Origin: an uncultured Bacteroidales bacterium
GTDB taxonomy: Bacteria; Bacteroidota; Bacteroidia; Bacteroidales; Paludibacteraceae
Direction of reading: 5' to 3'
DNA: 7,847 nucleotides
Assembly: GCA_937892015.1 (NCBI GenBank)
Contig: CALAUY010000166.1
Span: 1-7,847, forward strand
Below, one piece after another: positions 1 to 5,246 of this stretch (positions are counted from its first letter, which is position 1; every line of letters starts with the position of its first letter). The position numbers and the translations under genes are program-made. The notes under the pieces were generated by a model. That model saw only the letters and a list, made by a program, of their open reading frames with translations. It was not told the DNA's origin and made no database searches.

Positions 1-482
1 GGAATTTACTTTCAGCGGAAAAAACGCCAAGTCAAATCTCCCATAGCCGCTTTCCCGATTAGATTCGATTCTATACCGATCTTCTAATAAGACGGTCAGT
101 CCCAACATTAGCCCATGATAAAAATTTTCGGGGCTGTTTGCGGCATCGTGAAAACTCACATAGTCCTCCAAGAGGGATGAAAGCTTCTCTTCAAATTTGT
201 CGGCGTTTCCCATAAGCATGGCGCTTAGCATATCATCAAGAAGGCTTAAACCGTGTCTTGGAGAAATATTCAGAAGAATATCATCCTCATAGGCGATTTT
301 GATTTCTTTATTGGGTATCTTCATAACAGCCCATTTGCGTTGGCGTTTATCTGTGCAAATATCCACTGCTTTTAGGTAGCCGGTGGTCAGAAGCATCATA
401 AAAAGAGCATCCCTGTTATCATGCAAATCCCCATAAACGATGTTTTCCATAACGGGAGCCTTGACGGTTTCATCCCCCAAGA
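1..482 (-). CDS. Partial AAA-ATPase-like / PD-(D/E)XK nuclease (DUF1703) protein, both ends missing
   Basis: Reading the minus strand with codons ending at position 1 gives an open frame of about 160 residues. It contains MENIVYGDLHDNRDALF, LLTTGYLKAV, SPENFYHGLMLGLTVLLEDR and, at the window edge, SNRESGYGRFDLAFFP. From knowledge of the family, these are hallmarks of the C-terminal half of AAA-ATPase-like proteins that end in a PD-(D/E)XK nuclease-like (DUF1703) domain: the two-part 'TGYLK' region, the 'FYHGL' helix and the nuclease core Glu...GR(F/Y)D. The ATPase domain should lie upstream but is absent, because the frame runs into eda near 482-490. The 3' end, with the expected E-x-K of the nuclease core, lies beyond the left edge. 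The cellular role of the family is poorly known. The residue pattern, especially FYHGLMLGL with GYGRFDLAFFPLK, looks closer to Firmicutes members than to Bacteroides ones (inference from memory of the family). It is a fragment and unlikely to be translated as such. Confidence 0.75.
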
Positions 483-1013
483 GTTCTTCAAGTTCTCTGC
501 GTCGGGAGATACGCCACCGGTCACCATGATTTTCGACCACGGCATGGGTGCTTTCAGGCCTTTTACCATGTTCGGGCCATACACATCGCCCGGGAACAGT
601 TTGGTCAGGTCGCATCCCATCTCCTGTGCTTTGCCAATCTCACTGACGGAGCCGCATCCCGGGCAATAAGGCACGAGTCGGCGATTGCAGACAGGAGCAA
701 TGTCGGGATTGAAGAGCGGACCTACCACGAAGCATGCGCCGAGCTGGATGTACAAAGCGGCTGTGGGTGCATCCACCACCGAGCCGACACCGATTGCCAA
801 CTCAGGACATTCAACAGCAGCCCACTTAACCAGCGGACCAAACACTTCGTGAGCGAAATCGCCACGGTTGGTGAACTCAAACGCACGAACACCGCCTTCA
901 TAGCAGGCTTTCACTACGTTCTTACATACTTCCAAGTCCTTGTGATAGAAGACCGGAACCATCGGTGCGGCACCTATCTTCGCCATCACCTGAATCTTAT
1001 CAAATTTTGCCAT
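396..1013 (-). CDS. eda: KDPG aldolase, C-terminally truncated and fused out of frame
   Basis: Encodes 2-keto-3-deoxy-6-phosphogluconate aldolase, the cytoplasmic enzyme that splits KDPG into pyruvate and glyceraldehyde 3-phosphate. It is a class I (Schiff base) TIM barrel. Visible landmarks are Glu46 and Arg50 in FEFTNRG, the GVGSV strand at 75-79, VGPLFNP at 97-103, the Schiff-base Lys138 in TKLFPGD, and the phosphate-loop Gly-Gly at 166-167 in KIMVTGGVSPDAENLK. Family similarity stops after Lys176. The last 29 residues come from reading the neighbouring DUF1703 DNA in the wrong frame up to a chance stop. The normal enzyme continues for about 40 more residues with the eighth barrel strand and a phosphate-binding Gly-Ser segment. 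This copy therefore lacks part of the phosphate site and is probably inactive. The ATG at 1013 follows an AT-rich leader and gives the usual N-terminus. It lies 44 bp downstream of the membrane-protein gene and is the last gene of the kdgK operon. Confidence 0.88.
   Translation of the reverse strand: MAKFDKIQVMAKIGAAPMVPVFYHKDLEVCKNVVKACYEGGVRAFEFTNRGDFAHEVFGPLVKWAAVECPELAIGVGSVVDAPTAALYIQLGACFVVGPLFNPDIAPVCNRRLVPYCPGCGSVSEIGKAQEMGCDLTKLFPGDVYGPNMVKGLKAPMPWSKIMVTGGVSPDAENLKNSWGMKPSRLPLWKTSFMGICMITGMLFL
478..492 (-). other. Junction between eda and the DUF1703 fragment
   Basis: On the minus strand the bases GAACTTGAAGAACT can be read as the eda codons for E-N-L-K-N, or, in the other frame, as E-L-E-E-L leading into the DUF1703 sequence L-G-D-E-T-V-K. 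Both readings are plausible family sequence, so the exact joint is hidden in a short stretch that fits both sides. That is the pattern left by microhomology-mediated joining or by an assembly merge on a short overlap. Confidence 0.55.
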
Positions 1014-1057
1014 CTTAAAATTTACAATTTACGGTTTGATTTACTTGTTTAGTCAAC

Positions 1058-1786
1058 TTATAGGGTGTTAAAAGCTTCGTCAGTACTCTGACCTTCTACA
1101 ACGACATCAGCTTTCGGTTCTTCGGCATTAGCTTTCGGTTCTTCAGCATCAGCTTTCGGTTCTTCAGCTTTTGGCTCTTCGACTTTCGGTTCAGCAGTTA
1201 GGTTGCGGTAGATAACCGCATCGAGTCCCAGTCTGAACGGAACTAAGAGGAAGCTCGCAATCGATGCAACAAATCCGCCTACAACCGGCATATCTACAGC
1301 TTTAAAAATCCCGCCAAGGATGCTCGCAATCAGTTGCATAACCAGCACCAGCACGAGGACAAGGAAGAAGATGCGCCACTTGTAGCCGTATGTCAGTTCG
1401 TTCGACTTGCGAAGCGCGTCCAGCGCTTTCATGTCCTTATCGATGAAGAGCAGGATAGCCAGACTCCATGCCATCGACAGCACCATGCCGGGAGCGAAGA
1501 GCAGGCAGAAAGCAGGGATGAGTGCCATCATCATCAGGCCGATGAGGATGAAGAACTCGCCCATGTTCTTGCGGTATTTTTCGTCGAAAATGAACAGCGG
1601 GTCAATCACTTCACCTTTGGCCAGCAAGGCAGGGATAGCTTCTATGGCGATGGTTGTGCCGACGTTGATGTAAGGAATCCAGATAGTCAGCACGTACAGA
1701 ATAGTGACGAGAACCAGCGAGAGGAAATTCTTCGCGCCGATTTGCACCGCTTCCAGCAACGAGTCTTTAAAAGGGAGTTTATCCAT
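1058..1786 (-). CDS. Small multi-pass membrane protein with repetitive acidic C-terminal tail
   Basis: A 242-residue protein of unassigned function. Hydrophobic segments at about 19-40, 77-99, 101-115, 139-160 and 165-186 predict four to five membrane helices. Between them is the motif ALRKSNELTYGYKWRIF (about 123-140), which resembles the 'S.eLT.g..WrIf' segment of the DUF4013/DUF975-like and glycerophosphodiester-phosphodiesterase membrane-domain families. I place it near these families but cannot name it. There is no signal peptide. Residues 198-228 form a Pro/Glu/Lys/Ala tail built from EEPKA(D/N)A units, encoded by tandem 21-bp repeats, followed by an acidic end. It sits between kdgK and eda with gaps of 42 and 44 bp, so it is probably cotranscribed with them. 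That does not prove a role in uronate use; it could be an unrelated passenger. The ATG at 1786 directly precedes MDKLPFKDSL, a normal start. Confidence 0.75.
   Translation of the reverse strand: MDKLPFKDSLLEAVQIGAKNFLSLVLVTILYVLTIWIPYINVGTTIAIEAIPALLAKGEVIDPLFIFDEKYRKNMGEFFILIGLMMMALIPAFCLLFAPGMVLSMAWSLAILLFIDKDMKALDALRKSNELTYGYKWRIFFLVLVLVLVMQLIASILGGIFKAVDMPVVGGFVASIASFLLVPFRLGLDAVIYRNLTAEPKVEEPKAEEPKADAEEPKANAEEPKADVVVEGQSTDEAFNTL
1109..1193 (-). repeat. Tandem 21-bp coding repeats in the tail of the membrane protein
   Basis: Three consecutive near-identical 21-bp units (1109-1129, 1130-1150, 1151-1171) are followed by degenerate copies to about 1193. The plus-strand core is AGCTTTCGGTTCTTC. 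The unit is a multiple of three, so copy changes would keep the frame and only lengthen or shorten the EEPKA tail. Confidence 0.85.
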
Positions 1787-1818
1787 CTAATTTACAAATT
1801 TTCTAATTTACAAATTTT
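1787..1818. repeat. Two adjacent 16-bp direct repeats between kdgK and the membrane-protein gene
   Basis: The sequence CTAATTTACAAATTTT occurs at 1787-1802 and again at 1803-1818, filling most of the 42-bp gap. A related AATTTAC-type stretch precedes eda at about 1015-1032. The AT-rich repeats form the untranslated leader of the membrane-protein gene. Ribosome binding in Bacteroidetes often relies on such A/T-rich leaders rather than a Shine-Dalgarno sequence. Confidence 0.7.
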
Positions 1819-1828
1819 TAATTAAGCG

Positions 1829-2854
1829 TTAGCGTTGTACACGACCATTGGCGTTACCACCGGCGAGTGAGAGCACTTCGTCTTCGCTGACGAGGTTGTA
1901 GTCACCGTTGATGGTGTGCTTCAGAGCCGAAGCAGCCACAGCGAATTCAAGAGCCGCACCCTGATTATCAGGATACTTCAGCATACCGTGAATGAGTCCT
2001 CCTGAGAAGCTGTCACCACCACCCACGCGGTCGATAATCGGGTTGATCTCGTAGCGTTTGCTCTGATAGAACTCCTTGCCGTCGAAGATGAGTGCTTTCC
2101 AGCCGTTGAACGTAGCCGAGAAAGACTCGCGGAGCGTCGATACCACATACTTGAAGCCGAACTCTTCCTTCATCTGGCGGAAGATCTTCTCGTACCCGCT
2201 GGCATCCGTCACGCCGCCTTCTACGTCAGCATCGGGTTTGAAGCCCAGGCACAGCTCTGCATCTTCCTCATTACCAATACATACGTCCACATATTTCATC
2301 AACGGACGCATGATGCTGATAGCTTTCTCAGACGTCCATAGTTTCTTGCGGAAATTCAGGTCAACCGATACACAAACGCCGTGACGTTTGGCTGCTTCGC
2401 AAGCAAGGCGCGTCAGTTCCGCTGCTTGGTCGGAGATAGCAGGAGTGATGCCTGACCAGTGGAACCACTGCGCACCTTCCATGATAGCGTCGAAATCGAA
2501 ATCTTCGGGTTTGGCCTCGGCAATAGCACTGTGAGCGCGGTCGTAGATCACTTTCGACGGACGCATCGATGCGCCGGTTTCGGCATAATACAAACCTACA
2601 CGATCGCCGCCACGAGCAATGAAATCGGTGTGAACACCATAGCGCCGCAGTGAGTTCACGGCAATCTGGCCAATCTCGTGTTTCGGCAGTTTGCTTACGA
2701 AGTAAGCATCATGTCCGTAGTTTGCCACAGAAATAGCCACGTTGGCCTCACCACCACCCGGGATGATGCGGAAAGTGTCGGTCTGGATGAAACGGTCGTT
2801 GCCGTTCGGGGAAAGGCGGAGCATAATCTCGCCCAAAGTAATAATTTTAGCCAT
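1829..2854 (-). CDS. kdgK: 2-dehydro-3-deoxygluconokinase (KDG kinase), PfkB family
   Basis: A complete 341-residue PfkB-family sugar kinase that phosphorylates 2-keto-3-deoxygluconate to KDPG, the substrate of Eda, in the cytoplasm using ATP. Landmarks are the N-terminal sugar-binding signature GGGEANVA (33-40), the central strand VDLNFR (164-169) typical of KDG kinases, GNEEDAE (194-200), and the second PfkB signature DRVGGGDSF (275-283) with the catalytic Asp281 and its anion-hole glycines. The length matches the family. Gene context supports KDG kinase rather than fructokinase or ribokinase: eda lies two genes downstream and uxaC just upstream, so the pathway is uronate to KDG to KDPG. 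The ATG at 2854 gives the standard MAKIITLGEIMLRLSP start and is preceded by a very AT-rich leader. No TAnnTTTG box is evident upstream, but a perfect 16-bp inverted repeat at 2913-2928 is a likely operator. Confidence 0.93.
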   Translation of the reverse strand: MAKIITLGEIMLRLSPNGNDRFIQTDTFRIIPGGGEANVAISVANYGHDAYFVSKLPKHEIGQIAVNSLRRYGVHTDFIARGGDRVGLYYAETGASMRPSKVIYDRAHSAIAEAKPEDFDFDAIMEGAQWFHWSGITPAISDQAAELTRLACEAAKRHGVCVSVDLNFRKKLWTSEKAISIMRPLMKYVDVCIGNEEDAELCLGFKPDADVEGGVTDASGYEKIFRQMKEEFGFKYVVSTLRESFSATFNGWKALIFDGKEFYQSKRYEINPIIDRVGGGDSFSGGLIHGMLKYPDNQGAALEFAVAASALKHTINGDYNLVSEDEVLSLAGGNANGRVQR

Positions 2855-2912
2855 AGTTTAATTTAATTAATTGGTAAAAAATATTTATAGTAGTTTTTTC
2901 TATTATTCAAGT

Positions 2913-2928
2913 GGTGACAGTTGTCACC
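2913..2928. promoter_or_regulatory. Perfect inverted repeat upstream of kdgK, candidate operator
   Basis: GGTGACA-GT-TGTCACC is a perfect palindrome with 7-bp arms and a 2-bp centre, located 59-74 bp upstream of the kdgK ATG. Its size and symmetry suit a dimeric helix-turn-helix regulator such as the GntR or LacI types that commonly control uronate genes; the identity of the regulator is a guess. A TATAAATA stretch lies between it and the gene, but I see no strong Bacteroidetes promoter. Confidence 0.5.
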
Positions 2929-2971
2929 GATTTGAAGCGTAGTCACAACTCAACCTATCCGGCGGTGGAAT

Positions 2972-3079
2972 TTATAGGGCTCCTACTTCCAGTTCGTTGA
3001 GCCATTCCTGAAGTTTACGCTGCAATAGTTGTTTTTCATTGGTAACAAAAATCAGATTTCGTCTCCACCGGTGACGAAT
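2972..3079 (-). pseudogene. 35-codon orphan reading-frame remnant downstream of RhuM
   Basis: Between an in-frame TAA at 3080-3082 and a TAA at 2972-2974, the minus strand reads as 35 codons. The latter part has a normal protein composition and looks like a C-terminal amphipathic helix (NEKQLLQRKLQEWLNELEV followed by GAL and the stop). It has no start codon of its own. I do not recognise the family. It may be the end of whatever gene once occupied the site between RhuM and kdgK, or a chance open frame. Confidence 0.3.
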
Positions 3080-3449
3080 TTATCCCGGCAGTTGATTTTG
3101 TTTGCCATTGGCGGAAGGCTATAGCACGTTTAGAATTAACACGATAGCCTATAGAGAGAATCATGTCCAGATTATAATAATCTACCATATCTAATACCAT
3201 CCCTCTGAAACCTCTGTTTACGACTGTTTCCATTTTGGAAACTGTCATGTCTGGGCTTAATTCTCCCTGGCTAAAGATGTTTGATACATGCTTAGAAATG
3301 GCAGCTTTTTTCACTCCGAACAAGTCAGCCATTTGCTTTTGCGTCAACCACACGGTTTCATTCTCCATGTGCACATCCAATTGTACCGTGTTGTCTTCCG
3401 CACGATAGATGATTATCTCGCCTCTATTTTCAATGGGTTTCCGGCTCAT
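3036..3449 (-). CDS. RhuM-family DNA-binding protein, 3' truncated
   Basis: Encodes only the N-terminal part, about 115 residues, of a RhuM-type ('virulence protein RhuM') protein; complete members are usually around 330 residues. Visible parts are GEIIIYRAEDNTVQLDV, ENETVWLTQKQMADLFGV, the helix-turn-helix continuing into AAISKHVSNIF, and then YYNLDMILSIGYRVNSKRAIAFRQW, the family's conserved core. After FRQW similarity ends and the frame stops at 3036 after about 23 unrelated residues. At the breakpoint the alternative frame reads ANK, which is what the family has after FRQW. The open frame could begin at 3521, but the ATG at 3449 (MSRKPIENRGEII) matches known starts, and the extra 24 residues do not resemble the family. 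RhuM genes often occur in genomic islands and beside restriction systems. Here the gene interrupts the uxaC-kdgK neighbourhood and is probably a dead remnant. Confidence 0.75.
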   Translation of the reverse strand: MSRKPIENRGEIIIYRAEDNTVQLDVHMENETVWLTQKQMADLFGVKKAAISKHVSNIFSQGELSPDMTVSKMETVVNRGFRGMVLDMVDYYNLDMILSIGYRVNSKRAIAFRQWQTKSTAGINSSPVETKSDFCYQ

Positions 3450-3618
3450 CCCTTCTTGAGTAGTGCAAAATTCACACGTTGCAAGAATATCATTTTCCAA
3501 GTAGTTGCATTTTTTCAACAACCGATGGACCTTTTGCTTTAATAAACGTTTACTAAATGCAGTTAATAATTGCCCTGCCCACCTCTCTTGGTTGAGAGGC
3601 AGACAGAGCGGGTGAATC

Positions 3619-5034
3619 TCAGAACTTGAAATAGTTCTTGGCGTTGTTGTAGCAGATGTCCTCTACCATTTGGCAGACGCGGTCGTGCTCGTAGCCGGTG
3701 AACGGAATCATGCCGTTCTCGATGTCGTTGCCGAGCACATTGCAGAGCGTGCGGCGGAAATACTCGTGGCGCGGGTACGAAAGGAAGGAGCGGCTGTCAG
3801 TAAGCATACCCACAAAGCGGCTCAGCAGTCCGAGGTTAGAGAGTGCCATCATCTGTTTCTCCATGCCGTCTTTCTGGTCGAGGAACCACCAGCCCGAACC
3901 GAACTGAATCTTGCCCGGGCAAGAACCATCTTGGAAATTGCCTAACATAGTGGCAATCACTTCATTAGCGCATGGATTGAGATTGTAGAGAATGGTCTTG
4001 GAGAGGTGTCCCTCGCGGTTGAGTTCATCGAGGAAATGGCTCATCGCTTTGGCGGTGGTGAACTCGCCGATAGAGTCGAAACCGGTGTCTGCACCGAGAC
4101 GCTCGAACATCAGGCTGTTGTTGTTGCGGATGGCTCCATAGTGGTATTGTTGGGTCCAACCGGCCTTGTTGTCCATGACTGCCATCTCATAGAGGAAAGC
4201 ATGCTTGTACTTGCGTTGTTCGAGTACAGTGAGACTTTCGCCGGACAGGGCCTTACGTATGATAGCGTCTATTTCAGCGATGGTGTACGGTTCATCGTAG
4301 AACTCCTCAATGCCGTGGTCAGACAGTTTGCAGCCCTTGCTTGCGAAGAAATCGTGCCGCTTCTGCAGTGCGCAGAGCAGGTCGGCAAAAGTGTGGATAT
4401 TCACGCCGCTCACGTCCGACAGTTTGGCAATATAGCCTTTCCATGCCGCAGCTTCAATGTTCATGGCAGCATCCGGACGCCAAGCAGGAATCATGCGTGT
4501 CTTGCAGGTCTTGTCAGCAGCCACAATATCATGATACTCAAGCGAATCAACCGGATCATCGGTGGTGCAGACAATCTCCACGTGGTAATGCTCCATCAGT
4601 CCGCGAGGCGTGAATTTCGGGTCGTGCTTGATGAGGTCGTTGCACTTGTCGTAAATCTCGCGTGCCGTCTCGGGATTGAGTCGTTTGTCGATGCCGAATG
4701 CCGTTTTCAGCTCCAGATGCGTCCAGTGATAGAGTGGGTTGCGGAAGGTGTAAGGCACTGTCTCTGCCCATTTCTCGAACTTCTCCCAGTCGGTGGTGTC
4801 ACTACCCGTGCAGAATCGTTCGGGAACACCATTACTGCGCATAGCACGCCATTTGTAGTGGTCGCCCATGAGCCAGATTTGTGCGATAGATTCGAATCGC
4901 TCGTTGTCGGCAACCATCTTCGGAATCAGATGACAATGGTAATCGATGATGGGCATTTTTGCCGCATGCTCGTGATAAAGTTCTTTTGCAGCATCGGTCT
5001 GCAGAAGAAAATCTTTGTCCATGAAAGGTTTCAT
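3619..5034 (-). CDS. uxaC: Uronate (glucuronate) isomerase
   Basis: A complete 471-residue cytoplasmic enzyme of the amidohydrolase superfamily. It converts D-glucuronate to D-fructuronate and D-galacturonate to D-tagaturonate, the entry step of hexuronate breakdown. Motifs in order: the metal-site His-x-His in IIDYHCHL (29-36), VCTTDDPVDSLEYH (155-168), RPDAAMNI (186-193), GVNIHTFADLL (210-220), QYHYGAIRNNN (296-306), FGSGWWFLDQKDGM (378-391) and GMLTDSRSFLSYPRHEYFRR (409-428), which carries the conserved Asp413. Length and motif order agree with full-length family members, and I see no frameshift. The ATG at 5034 gives MKPFMDKDFLLQTDAA; Met5 is an alternative, but the first Met matches usual annotations. 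Transcription probably starts near 5089 from a TAACTTTG box, leaving a leader of about 55 nt with a hairpin. The reductase and dehydratase that follow in the pathway are outside the window. Confidence 0.96.
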   Translation of the reverse strand: MKPFMDKDFLLQTDAAKELYHEHAAKMPIIDYHCHLIPKMVADNERFESIAQIWLMGDHYKWRAMRSNGVPERFCTGSDTTDWEKFEKWAETVPYTFRNPLYHWTHLELKTAFGIDKRLNPETAREIYDKCNDLIKHDPKFTPRGLMEHYHVEIVCTTDDPVDSLEYHDIVAADKTCKTRMIPAWRPDAAMNIEAAAWKGYIAKLSDVSGVNIHTFADLLCALQKRHDFFASKGCKLSDHGIEEFYDEPYTIAEIDAIIRKALSGESLTVLEQRKYKHAFLYEMAVMDNKAGWTQQYHYGAIRNNNSLMFERLGADTGFDSIGEFTTAKAMSHFLDELNREGHLSKTILYNLNPCANEVIATMLGNFQDGSCPGKIQFGSGWWFLDQKDGMEKQMMALSNLGLLSRFVGMLTDSRSFLSYPRHEYFRRTLCNVLGNDIENGMIPFTGYEHDRVCQMVEDICYNNAKNYFKF

Positions 5035-5074
5035 AAGTATTAAAATTTACTAGTTAATTAAGTTCTTTTTTTAC

Positions 5075-5090
5075 GAATAGAGCACTATTC
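5075..5090 (-). promoter_or_regulatory. Hairpin/inverted repeat in the uxaC leader
   Basis: GAATAG-AGCA-CTATTC is a perfect inverted repeat, extendable to 7-bp arms with C5074 and G5091. It lies immediately downstream of the presumed uxaC transcription start, so the message would begin with a stem-loop. It could protect the 5' end of the RNA or, as DNA, bind a dimeric regulator. No T-run follows on the transcribed strand, so it is not an attenuator of the usual kind. Confidence 0.5.
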
Positions 5091-5095
5091 GGGTG

Positions 5096-5103
5096 CAAAG
5101 TTA
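5096..5103 (-). promoter_or_regulatory. -7 box for uxaC (TAACTTTG)
   Basis: The minus strand reads TAACTTTGCACCCGAA, matching the Bacteroidetes primary-sigma -7 consensus TAnnTTTG exactly. About 20 bp upstream, where a TTTG would be expected, no good -33 box is visible. The promoter may be weak or activator-dependent; the 21-bp repeats begin at that position. Confidence 0.6.
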
Positions 5104-5122
5104 ACACTTTTTTTTGATATTT

Positions 5123-5185
5123 ATGTGGAAAAATCGTCACGAAATGTGGAAAAATTGTCGCAAAATGTGGAAAAATCGTCTTTTT
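5123..5185. repeat. Three 21-bp direct repeats, each with a DnaA-box-like 9-mer
   Basis: Units start at 5123, 5144 and 5165 and share ATGTGGAAAAATCGTC, with one C/T change in the second; the third copy diverges after 5180. Each holds TGTGGAAAA, whose complement TTTTCCACA fits the relaxed DnaA-box consensus TTWTNCACA, at 5124, 5145 and 5166. The 21-bp period is two helical turns, so bound proteins would line up on one face. The array lies exactly between the two divergent promoters, as expected for shared operator sites. Confidence 0.75.
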
Positions 5186-5187
5186 TC

Positions 5188-5218
5188 TTGTCTATTTCGA
5201 AAAAAAATAGTAACTTTG
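5188..5218 (+). promoter_or_regulatory. Promoter of the polyprenyl synthase gene
   Basis: TTG at 5188-5190 (cTTG, three of four bases of the -33 TTTG) is followed after 20 bp by TAACTTTG at 5211-5218, an exact match to the Bacteroidetes -7 consensus TAnnTTTG. The predicted start of transcription falls near 5225, giving a leader of only about 20 nt before the presumed TTG start codon. Confidence 0.7.
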
Positions 5219-5226
5219 CACCCGAA

Positions 5227-5235
5227 ATGAGATAA
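5227..5235 (+). other. Minimal two-codon ORF in the polyprenyl synthase leader
   Basis: ATG AGA TAA lies within the first few nucleotides of the predicted transcript, 11 bp upstream of the TTG start codon and in another frame. It is the only ATG close to the gene's 5' end. It may be chance, or it may affect initiation at the TTG. Confidence 0.3.
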
Positions 5236-5246
5236 AAACATCATTT

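Larger units (their letters stand above)
5035..5246. promoter_or_regulatory. Divergent control region between uxaC and the polyprenyl synthase gene
   Basis: This 212-bp AT-rich spacer separates two genes read in opposite directions. It contains a -7-type box for each gene inside a 16-bp inverted repeat, three direct 21-bp repeats between the promoters, poly-T/poly-A tracts beside each promoter, and a 7-bp-arm hairpin at the expected 5' end of the uxaC message. Individual elements are listed separately. Confidence 0.7.

Noticed and set aside
3450..3521. Longer RhuM start at 3521
   Set aside because: The extra 24 residues do not look like the family, and a TTTTGCA promoter-like stretch lies inside them; ATG at 3449 fits better.
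3582..3599. CCTCTC-TTGGTT-GAGAGG hairpin after uxaC
   Set aside because: Stem of only six pairs with no T-run on the minus strand, so not convincing as a terminator.
4006..5043. Long open frame on the plus strand (345 codons) opposite uxaC
   Set aside because: uxaC on the other strand carries every family motif; the plus-strand product resembles nothing and reflects codon bias of the real gene.
5123..5185. CRISPR-like array
   Set aside because: The repeats are directly adjacent with no unique spacers and lie in a promoter region.
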